The notes beneath the pieces were generated by a model. The model was not told where the DNA came from. It ran no database searches and worked only from the letters and a program-made list of their open reading frames with translations. The position numbers and the translations under genes were made by a program. Source: DASYQD01 sp036005845 (GTDB lineage Bacteria > Acidobacteriota > Thermoanaerobaculia > Multivoradales > JAIOJS01). Taken from it: DNA of 55,676 bases. The stretch lies in contig DASYQD010000105.1 in assembly GCA_036005845.1 (NCBI GenBank), positions 1 through 55,676 on the forward strand. The letters are read 5' to 3'. Positions within the stretch are counted from its first letter, which is position 1; the number at the start of each line of letters is the position of its first letter. Below, piece by piece: positions 17,037 through 24,815 of this stretch.

Positions 17037-18518
17037 TCAGAAACCGGCGGGTGAAACGATCGCGGTCGGAGCCGTCGGGGTCGGCGCGCTGACGCCGGCG
17101 GAAGCTGCGGTGAGTGTCGAGCCCGCGCCGGCGCCGAGCGGCAGGTCCGGCAGCAGCGCGACGCGCGCGCGAGCGACTTGCAGGTTGCGCGCGGCGAGGG
17201 CCGCGTTGCCCTGCGCGAAGGTGAGCTGGATGCGGGTGTCGTTGAGCTCGAGCTGTGTCGACAGCCCCTCGCGGTAGCGCAGCTCGGCGATCTTGTAGGC
17301 GCGCTGCGCCTGCGCGATGGTGCCGAAGGCGGCCTGGAAGACGGCGTCGGCGGCGGCAAGGCGGTCGAGCGCGTCACGGGCGTCGAGCCATGCCGCCTCG
17401 CGCGTCTGGTCGAAGCGCGCCTTCGCCTCGTCGAGCGTGGCGCGCGCGGCGCCTTCCTGCGCCGCGAGGCGCCCACCGGTGAGCAGCGGCACCCGCAGGC
17501 CGAGGCCCACCGTCCAGTTGGTGCGCGTGTCGGCCCAGGCGGGCAACCCGCCGTTGGGATAGGCGACGCGGCCGTAGTCGGAGCTGGCGCCGATGCTGGG
17601 CAGGCGCTCCGAATGCGCGATCTTCACCTGCTGCTTCTGAACCTCGACCGCCGCGTGCGCCTGCCTCACCGGCACGCGGTCGTCGGTGATCTTCTGCAGC
17701 CAGGCGGCGCGGTCGGCGACGGCCGGCACCTCGCCCTTCGCCTGCCAGGTGGCGAAGTCGGCGAAGCTCGTGGTGAGCTGAAGGGGTTCGCTCGGTGGAA
17801 GGTCGAGGAGCTGCGCCAGCCGCGCGTAGGCGAGGTCGCGGTCGGCGCGCCGCTGCACCAGCGCCGGCCGCAGGTTGTCGCGGCTCACCTGCGCGCGCAG
17901 CAGCTCGAACTCGGACTGGTTGCCGACCTCCTTGGCGAGCTTCGTCTGCTCGTAGGCGCGAGAGGCCTGCTCGAGCGTCTGCTCGGAGATGACGACGAGG
18001 CGGTCGAGGAGCAGCGCATCGAAGTACGCCTGCGTGACGGTTAGCTGCAGCTCGGCGTGGGCGGCGGCGAGACCGGCGAATGCCGAGTCGACGGCGACCG
18101 CGGCGGCGCGCGTCTGCGCCGTGATGCGGCCTCCCGACCACAGCATCTGGTTGAACACCAGCCCGAGGCGGTACTGGTTGCGCTGGCCGAACGGCAGGTC
18201 GGAGAGGCTGCCCGAGTCGCCGCCGCCGAAGTCGAAGTCGATGTCCTGGAACTCGCTGTGGAGCGTGCGCGTGTAGCTGCTCGAGCCGTCGAGCTGCGGG
18301 AAGCGCTCGCTCCTCGCCTGCTTCTTCTGCGCCTCGGCGCGGTTGACCGCGGCCTCGGCGACGCGCACCGTCTCGCTCGCCTGGTCGGCGAGCTCCAGCG
18401 CCTCGGGCAGCGAGAGCGCGCGGCCGGCCGCCGCCGGCTGCTCCTGCTGCTGTTGTGCGGATGAAGCCGCCGCGACGCCGACGAACGCGGCGAGCAGCAG
18501 CACGGGGAACCTTTTCAT
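17037..18518 (-). CDS. TolC-family outer membrane efflux channel
   Basis: A 493-residue outer-membrane factor. The signal peptide MKRFPVLLLAAFVGVAAASSA is followed by two repeated OEP units, each with long helices rich in Ala, Gln and Glu and short amphipathic strands. Typical phrases are LPEALELADQASETVRVAEA at the start of repeat one and TVGLGLRVPLLTGG at the start of the second barrel strand. The C terminus has a Thr/Pro/Ala tail. It provides the exit duct for the pump encoded downstream. Spacing to TetR is 17 bases and to the adaptor 10, so all four genes are most likely one transcript. Confidence 0.93.
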   Translation of the reverse strand: MKRFPVLLLAAFVGVAAASSAQQQQEQPAAAGRALSLPEALELADQASETVRVAEAAVNRAEAQKKQARSERFPQLDGSSSYTRTLHSEFQDIDFDFGGGDSGSLSDLPFGQRNQYRLGLVFNQMLWSGGRITAQTRAAAVAVDSAFAGLAAAHAELQLTVTQAYFDALLLDRLVVISEQTLEQASRAYEQTKLAKEVGNQSEFELLRAQVSRDNLRPALVQRRADRDLAYARLAQLLDLPPSEPLQLTTSFADFATWQAKGEVPAVADRAAWLQKITDDRVPVRQAHAAVEVQKQQVKIAHSERLPSIGASSDYGRVAYPNGGLPAWADTRTNWTVGLGLRVPLLTGGRLAAQEGAARATLDEAKARFDQTREAAWLDARDALDRLAAADAVFQAAFGTIAQAQRAYKIAELRYREGLSTQLELNDTRIQLTFAQGNAALAARNLQVARARVALLPDLPLGAGAGSTLTAASAGVSAPTPTAPTAIVSPAGF

Positions 18519-18535
18519 GTGACGGAGAATCCTTT

Positions 18536-19180
18536 CTACTGGCTGGAAGGGACGCGCTCCTGGAACATGAGGCCGGCGAGCATGTAGCGCGTCACGTCGG
18601 CGATGAAAGTCTCGGCGTCGGGCGGCTCGATGCAGCCGCAGTTGCCACTCAGCATGCGGACGGCGCCGATCAGCGTCGCGTGCGGGCCCCAGAGCGCGGT
18701 CGCCAGCGCGCCTGCAGGGAAAATGCCCTGGGCGATCCCCTCCTGCACCACCACCATGACGAGCGCCGTGATCTCGTCGTCGATGCGCCGCAGCTCGCCC
18801 CGCGTCGCCTCGTCGAGACGGCTGCGGAAGTCGTCGCGGTTGCAGTAGTCGACGATGCGCTGGTAGCGGCGGCCGGCGAGGTGGGCGTCGAAGATGACGC
18901 GGATGGCGGCACGCAGGCGCCCGAGCACCGGCAGCCCGCGGTCGATCTTCTGCAGCTTGACGAGGACCCCGCGCGCGAAGTCGAGCGCCAGGCGGCCGTA
19001 GATGTCTTCCTTGCTCGGGAAGTGGAGGTAGACCGTGCCCTTGCCGATCTCCGCCTCCTGCGCGATGCGCTCGATGGTGACCAGCTCCCAGTCGTCGCCG
19101 TCGAAGAGGCGCAGGGCGGCCTGCAGGATCTCCTTCTCCCGCCGCTTGAACTCGCGCTCCTTGCGTTCCTGGATGCCCAT
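18536..19180 (-). CDS. TetR/AcrR-family repressor of the efflux operon
   Basis: A 214-residue regulator. The DNA-binding region is at residues 10-60: REKEILQAALRLFDGDDWELV, then IERIAQEAEIGKGTVYLHFPSKEDIYGRL, the canonical TetR helix-turn-helix. The C-terminal ligand domain is all-helical and contains a Cys-Gly-Cys (NCGCIEPP). I start it at MGIQERKEREF, because the 16 extra codons of the longer frame would run through the promoter and operator. No strong ribosome site is seen before this ATG. Being first in the operon with a palindrome over its own promoter, it should repress itself and the pump together and be released by a pump substrate. Confidence 0.9.
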   Translation of the reverse strand: MGIQERKEREFKRREKEILQAALRLFDGDDWELVTIERIAQEAEIGKGTVYLHFPSKEDIYGRLALDFARGVLVKLQKIDRGLPVLGRLRAAIRVIFDAHLAGRRYQRIVDYCNRDDFRSRLDEATRGELRRIDDEITALVMVVVQEGIAQGIFPAGALATALWGPHATLIGAVRMLSGNCGCIEPPDAETFIADVTRYMLAGLMFQERVPSSQ

Positions 19181-19197
19181 GGAGTGACCGGTCTCGC

Positions 19198-19238
19198 GAC
19201 CGGCGGTAATACTATGACCGCCGGTCACGAAACGTCAA
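19198..19238 (-). promoter_or_regulatory. Efflux operon promoter overlapped by a TetR-type operator
   Basis: A perfect 10-base inverted repeat, GACCGGCGGT (19198-19207) and ACCGCCGGTC (19217-19226), is separated by 9 bases. On the minus strand TTGACG (19233-19238) and TAGTAT (19209-19214) with an 18-base spacer make a good sigma-70 promoter. The -10 lies in the loop between the two operator arms, so bound repressor would block RNA polymerase. The site is 18 bases upstream of the chosen TetR start. Confidence 0.75.
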
Positions 19239-19301
19239 GCGGTCGCGCCGAAGGGCATGTCGCGAGCTCCTTCGTCGCGATCGTGGCAGCTCGCGCTGCG
19301 C

Positions 19302-19757
19302 TCAGTGGCTCGGGCTGGCGGCTGCCGCCGGCGAGGTGCCGGGAACGGGCTCGTTCCCCACCGCCAGCCGGTTCACCACCGAGGTGACGCCTTCGGTATC
19401 GCGGGCGAGCTTCTCCGCCTCGGCGCTCTCGTCGGCAGTCTTGACGCGGCCCGACAGTGTGACCACGGTGCCGACGGTGTCGACGTCGATCGTGTACGCC
19501 GTGACCTCGGGGTCGGCGGCGAGCTTGGCCTTCACCTTGGCGGTCAGGGTCGCTTCGTCGAGCAGCGGCTTGGCCTGCTGGCCGAGCTGCTCGGCGCCCT
19601 GCTTGACCTCCTGGCCGGCGCGCTGGAGGGCCGCCGTCGCCTGGTCGCCCGCCTTCTTCGCCTGGTCTTCGGCGCGTTGCGTCTCTGACTGCTTGCAGCC
19701 GGCAGCGAACGTGACCGCCAGCGCCAGCGCGATCGTGGTTGCGAGAGATGTACGCAT
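19302..19757 (-). CDS. BON-domain lipoprotein
   Basis: A 151-residue lipoprotein: signal peptide and lipobox VTFAAGC with Cys21, preceded by an ATG with GAGGAG 6 bases upstream. Residues 25-60 form a charged Ala/Gln-rich helix, probably coiled coil (AEDQAKKAGDQATAALQRAG). The BON domain follows at about 64-130, with the pattern LTAKVKAKLAADPEV, VDTVGTVVTLSGRVKT and GVTSVVNRLAVG. BON domains bind phospholipid or other envelope surfaces and are common in osmotic-stress proteins such as OsmY. The last of three BON genes on this strand; the gap of 252 bases to the preceding one suggests its own promoter. Confidence 0.85.
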   Translation of the reverse strand: MRTSLATTIALALAVTFAAGCKQSETQRAEDQAKKAGDQATAALQRAGQEVKQGAEQLGQQAKPLLDEATLTAKVKAKLAADPEVTAYTIDVDTVGTVVTLSGRVKTADESAEAEKLARDTEGVTSVVNRLAVGNEPVPGTSPAAAASPSH

Positions 19758-20009
19758 GTGGGCTCCTCGAACGGGGAAAGCGGCCCGGACCTCACCTTCC
19801 CACCTCTCCACCCCACGCCGGCGAGGCCCAGGCCAATGAACTGATCCTCTCTCTCCGGCGAGCCCTCGACTGCAAGAGGTCCGCCAAGGCTCCGTCAGCG
19901 CGCGCCGACGCTTCCCACGCCACGTGCCGACAGGCTAGGAGGCGCGAGCTGTAATTTCTTCCAAGGCTCCCCAGCCACGACGTGAAAAAGGCCGCCGGGC
20001 GTCTGACGG

Positions 20010-20699
20010 TCAGCTCGGGTGCCCGCGATGCCGCTGCCGAGCGTGGATGCGGTTGATGACGTCGACGACGCCCGCCACCTCGGCCGCCACGTCCTCGGCG
20101 GCACGGCGCTCGGCGCGCGTCTCGACCTCACCGGCGAGCGTGACGACGCCGTCGGCGACCTCCACGTCGAGGTCGGTGGCGTCGATCCACTCGGCGTCCT
20201 CGAGCTGCTGGACGACCTCCTCTTCGATGCGCACGTCGGGCCGCTTGTAGCCGCGCGGGCCGACGCCGGCAAAGCGCCCGGCCTCCGGCTCCATTTGCAC
20301 GCTGTCGAGCTCGGCGCCGGTCTCCCACTCCCACCAGGGCGTCGCGCCGGCGGTGGCGTAGAAGCTGTCGCGCCGCTGGCCGTAGCCGCGGACGTCGTAG
20401 CCGTAGAGCTGGCCGTCGTCTTTGGCGGCCGAGCTCTCGCGGCCCTGCGCGAAGCGGCGGCCGCCATAGGGATGCAGGACGCCGCTGCCGCCGGCGCCGC
20501 CGTACGGCTCGCGCACCGGCTCGTGGAAGTACTGGGCCCACGTATGGCCGCTCTCGTCCTCGCCCCAGCCCTCCCCTGCCGGGTCGTGGACGCGCGCGTG
20601 GCGGGCGGCGCCGCTCTCGCCGGCTTCGTAGCGATCCCAGGGCTCCTGCTCGATGCCCAGCAAGTCTTCTGGTGGGAGGTTGTCTTCGACGTTGGCCAT
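20010..20699 (-). CDS. BON-domain protein with long disordered N terminus
   Basis: A 229-residue protein starting MANVEDNLPPEDLLGIEQEP, with AAGGAG upstream. Residues 1-145 are low in hydrophobics and rich in Gly, Tyr, Arg, Glu and Asp (PYGGAGGSGVLHPYGGRRF), so likely disordered. The C-terminal BON domain (about 150-220) shows RIEEEVVQQLEDAEWIDATD, VEVADGVVTLAGEVETRAE and VAGVVDVINRIHAR. No signal peptide or membrane helix is seen, so it appears cytoplasmic unless exported by another route. It lies 32 bases after another protein of the same design. The family role in stress or envelope association is the best guess. Confidence 0.8.
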   Translation of the reverse strand: MANVEDNLPPEDLLGIEQEPWDRYEAGESGAARHARVHDPAGEGWGEDESGHTWAQYFHEPVREPYGGAGGSGVLHPYGGRRFAQGRESSAAKDDGQLYGYDVRGYGQRRDSFYATAGATPWWEWETGAELDSVQMEPEAGRFAGVGPRGYKRPDVRIEEEVVQQLEDAEWIDATDLDVEVADGVVTLAGEVETRAERRAAEDVAAEVAGVVDVINRIHARQRHRGHPS

Positions 20700-21407
20700 G
20701 GTGCGCTCCTTCCGTGCCGCGTGCTCGAGTCTCAATTCTTCTCGCGCCCTGTCGATCCACGTTCCTCACCGCGCCGCACGCGAAGCTGGTTGTCGATCTC
20801 CAGCGCGCCGAGCACGTGGTCGGCGAGGTCCTCGGCGCGGTGCTTGGTGCGCCGGTCGGGCACCGTGCCGCGCAGGACGACGCGCGCCTCCTTGACCTCG
20901 ACCTCGATCTCGGTGGCGTCGATCTCCGGGTGCGCCATCAGGCGGTCGCACAGCTCGTCGCGGATGCGGTCGTCGCTGCGGCGGTAGTTCTTCGGACCGC
21001 GGCCGGCGTGTGGTCCGCGCTCGCGTTGCTCCGGGTGCTCGAGATACGTGCGGTGCCCGGCCACGTCGCGGTCGGCATCCGGCCCCCGGAAGCCGGCGAG
21101 ATCGCGGCTGCCCGGCTGGCCGCGCCGCGGATGCGGCACGCGCCCGGAACGGTCGTCGTAACGCTGGCTCTCGCTGAGCTCCGGCCGCTGGCCGCTGCGC
21201 CAGTAGCGGTACTCGCCGGGTATCTGTCCGCCCGTCGAGCTCTGCTGGAAGGTCTGCGGGCGCTGCCCCGCCTGCTGGTAGCCGGGACCTTCGCCGGGCC
21301 CGCGCCAGCCGCCCTGCTCCGCGCTTCCCCACTCGCCGCGCCCGTAGCCGGGTCGCTCGTTGCTGCGCCGTTCCGGTTCCGGCTCTTCTGTCGCATAGCG
21401 GCGCGCC

Positions 21408-22147
<740 letters not shown>

Positions 22148-22151
<4 letters not shown>

Positions 22152-22951
22152 TGCGTCACCTCGTGATGCGCGCGCGCCTCCGCCGGCACCGGCACCTCCT
22201 GCGGCACGCGCGAGCGCGCCGGCGCGTCGCTGCGCGTCGGGATCTCGAAGAGGCGGAACTGCTGCCCTTCGGGCGCCGTGCGCCCCATCAGCGGCAACGA
22301 GACGTTGAACACCGGCACGCCGGCGTTCGTCCGTCCCTCGGTCTGGCCGCGGTGCGCGTGGCCGTGGAAGACGACGTCGACCGGGTAGCGCGACAGCGGC
22401 TCCTCCAGCCGGCTGCTGCCGAGGTAGGGAAAGATCTCGCGCGGCTCGCCCTCGACGGTGGCGGCGATCGGCGAGTAGTGCATCACCACGACGCGACGCT
22501 CGGTGCGCAGGCGCGCCAGCGCCGACTCGAGCTTGATCGCCTCGTTGACCGCCTCCTGCACGAAGGCCTTGATCGCCGGCTCGCCCCACGAGCCCAGCGA
22601 GCCGCGGCCGAAGCCGCCGCAGAAGCCCTTGATGCCCGCGAAGCCGACGCCGCACACCTCGCAGGACTCGCCGTCGAGCACGATGACGCCGGCGCCGCCG
22701 AGGATCTTGCGGATCTCCTCCACCTTGCCGCCTTCGAAGTCGTGGTTGCCGAGCACGGCGACGATCGGCAGCCCGCGCGCCGCCTCGAGCTCGCCGACGA
22801 GGAGCTGCGCCTCTTCGGGCAGCCCGAAGTCGGTGAGGTCGCCGCAGAGCACGAGCGCATCGGCGGCCTCGCGCGCCGCTTCGAAGAGCGGGCGGAAGCT
22901 GCCGGCGGAGGTGCGCGAACAGTGCAGGTCGGCAACGGCGGCTACGCGCAT
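22148..22951 (-). CDS. Calcineurin-like metallophosphoesterase
   Basis: A 267-residue cytoplasmic phosphoesterase. All metal-binding blocks are present: ADLHCS (D8, H10), LCGDLTD (D38), VLGNHDFEGG (N69, H70), VVVMHYSPI and FHGHAHRGQTEG. The start MRVAAVADLHC has GGAGGT upstream and is the natural N terminus of this fold. CGGFGRGSLG and the flat active-site loops resemble the Icc/3',5'-cAMP and DNA/RNA phosphoesterase branch. It is coupled to UdgX by a 4-base overlap. A role on nucleic acid ends or nucleotides is suggested by that context but not proven. Confidence 0.87.
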
Positions 22952-23002
22952 GGGGACCTCCGGTAGCAATCGAGGTGCCGGCCAAGCGAGCGTGACGGTA
23001 AA

Positions 23003-23791
23003 TCACGACGCCGTGCGATGCGCGGCCTCCTCGCGCTCGCAGGCCATCGCCGCGGCCGCCAGCTCGCGCCAGCGCTCGCCCGACAGCGCGAAGCCGAGCA
23101 CCTCGTACTGCAGCGGCCCCTCGTGCGGCGGGCGCAGGAAGTCGTAGTGCGGCGCCGGCCGGAGGCGTTCCCACGGCCGCTCGGGGAGCTGCACCATGGT
23201 GGCCACCTGGCTGGCGTGGCATTCGAGCATCTCGCGGCGCAGCCGGCGTTCGCGCGGCGACAGGCGCAGCAGCACCGTCCAGCGATCGGTCGGCGCCGGC
23301 AGGAAGCGATCGGCGACGAGGCGGTCGCCTTCGCGGTGATACGACAGCATCTCGGCGAGCGCCGGTGCGGCGCCCTCCTGCCGATCGAGGCGCTCGACCG
23401 CCAGGCGCGCCGCCAGCGCCGCAGCGTCGTGATCGGGGTGGCCGCCTTCATAACCATGGGTGACGAGCAGGTGCGGCCGTAGCCCGCGCGCCAGCGTGGT
23501 GAGCCGGTGCACGAGCTTGGGAATCGCCAGCGCCGCCTCCTGGTCGGGTATGTCGAGCTGCAGCAGACGGTCGATGCCGACGCTGGCGACCGACAGCGCC
23601 GCCCGCAGCTCCTGTCGCCGGCGCTTGGCGTAGCCGCTAGGGCTCGGTGGGAATCCCTTGGGCACGAAACGGCGGTCGCGCGGCGCGCCGTCGGTCAGGC
23701 ACACCACCCAAGGATCGTTGAGGCGCGACAGCAGCCCCGCGGCGCCGAGGCTCTCGTCGGCCGGATGCGCGGCGAGGACCATGACGCGCAT
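23003..23791 (-). CDS. PIG-L/LmbE-like deacetylase family protein, catalytic Asp replaced
   Basis: A 262-residue protein with the LmbE-like fold. MRVMVLAAHPADESLG at the N terminus matches the usual AHPDDE zinc motif except that the first Asp is Ala (A11), and GGHPDHDA (117-123) is the second zinc block. In MshB the corresponding first Asp is the general base, while the second Asp and the His residues bind zinc. So this protein should keep metal but may have lost or rewired N-acetyl hydrolysis. The ATG chosen puts the motif in its standard place; another ATG 30 codons upstream is possible. It precedes the metallophosphoesterase by 51 bases and diverges from the nucleotidyltransferase gene. 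Confidence 0.78.
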   Translation of the reverse strand: MRVMVLAAHPADESLGAAGLLSRLNDPWVVCLTDGAPRDRRFVPKGFPPSPSGYAKRRRQELRAALSVASVGIDRLLQLDIPDQEAALAIPKLVHRLTTLARGLRPHLLVTHGYEGGHPDHDAAALAARLAVERLDRQEGAAPALAEMLSYHREGDRLVADRFLPAPTDRWTVLLRLSPRERRLRREMLECHASQVATMVQLPERPWERLRPAPHYDFLRPPHEGPLQYEVLGFALSGERWRELAAAAMACEREEAAHRTAS

Positions 23792-23966
23792 GTTGACGCG
23801 GTCACCGCTCGCCAGCCGGCGCAGGAGCGTGTGCGTGCGCACCGCCCAGCCGCGTTCACCAGTGGAGCCCGCTTCCACCATGGCGTAGCGGTCGAGTGCA
23901 AAGCGCAAGCCATAGAGGCGGCCCCTGCAGCTTCGCGGCACGCCCCTTGCTCTCGCTCCCGCGGCC

Positions 23967-24800
23967 ATGACGACGAGCGCGACCGACCGCGCCTCGATCG
24001 AGCTGATCGAGGAAACCCACGGCTTCTATCGCCGCATGCTGGAGGCGTTGAATGCGGCGCAGGCGCCCTTCCTCGTCGGCGGCGCCTACGCCTTCGCGCG
24101 CTACACGGGGATCGAACGCTACACCAAGGACTTCGACATCTTCCTCAAGCGCTCCGACCTCGAGCGCGTCGAGGGCGTGCTTGCCACCGCCGGCTGCAAG
24201 ATCCAGCGCTTCGCGCCCCACTGGCTGTCGAAGGCGCTGCGCGGCGAGGACTTCATCGACCTCATCTGGAGCTCCGGCAACGGCGTGGCGGTGGTCGACG
24301 ACCTCTGGTTCGAGCACGCCACGCCCGGCGAGGTGCTCGGCGTGCAGGTGCTGCTCTGCCCCGCCGAAGAGATGATGTGGTCGAAGGCGCTCATCATGGA
24401 GCGCGAGCGCTTCGACGGCGCCGACGTCGCGCACCTCATCCACGAGCGCGCGCACGCGCTCGATTGGCAGCGGCTGCTCCAACGCTTCGACTCCAACTGG
24501 CGCGTGCTGCTCACCCACCTCACCCTCTTCGGCTTCATCTACCCGCAGCGCCGCGCTTCGATCCCCGACTGGCTGATGGCCGAGCTGGTGCGCCGGCTGC
24601 GCGTCGAGCAGCGGCAGCCGCCGCCGCGCGACGTCGTCTGCCACGGTACGCTGCTGTCGCGCAACCAGTACGCCGTCGACGTCGAGCGCTGGGGCTACCG
24701 CGACGGCCGCCTGCCGCCGCACGGCAACATGAGCCAGCGCGAGATCGACGTCTGGGAGCAGCGGCGGCGCGAGGACCAGGGCGACCACCCGGTGGCGTAG
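23967..24800 (+). CDS. Nucleotidyltransferase-fold protein
   Basis: A 277-residue protein. The core motif is FLVGGAYAFARYTGIERYTKD followed at once by FDIFLKRSD: a GG-x-A nucleotide loop and a DxD-like pair (D-F-D), as in the minimal nucleotidyltransferase / AbiEii-related superfamily. IDLIWSSGNGVAVVDDLWFE supplies the third acidic strand, and PAEEMMWSKALIMERERFDG is the usual downstream helix that follows in these proteins. The C-terminal half is helical with many Trp and Arg residues. Its substrate is unknown; family members modify tRNA, antibiotics or partner proteins. No partner antitoxin-like gene is adjacent; the next gene is the membrane kinase 15 bases on. Confidence 0.75.
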   Translation: MTTSATDRASIELIEETHGFYRRMLEALNAAQAPFLVGGAYAFARYTGIERYTKDFDIFLKRSDLERVEGVLATAGCKIQRFAPHWLSKALRGEDFIDLIWSSGNGVAVVDDLWFEHATPGEVLGVQVLLCPAEEMMWSKALIMERERFDGADVAHLIHERAHALDWQRLLQRFDSNWRVLLTHLTLFGFIYPQRRASIPDWLMAELVRRLRVEQRQPPPRDVVCHGTLLSRNQYAVDVERWGYRDGRLPPHGNMSQREIDVWEQRRREDQGDHPVA

Positions 24801-24815
24801 CGCTTCGCGAGAGCC

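Noticed and set aside
19981..20009. Possible intrinsic terminator with T5 after the BON gene (minus strand)
   Set aside because: A GC-rich stretch precedes five Ts, but I could not form a convincing stem longer than a few pairs.
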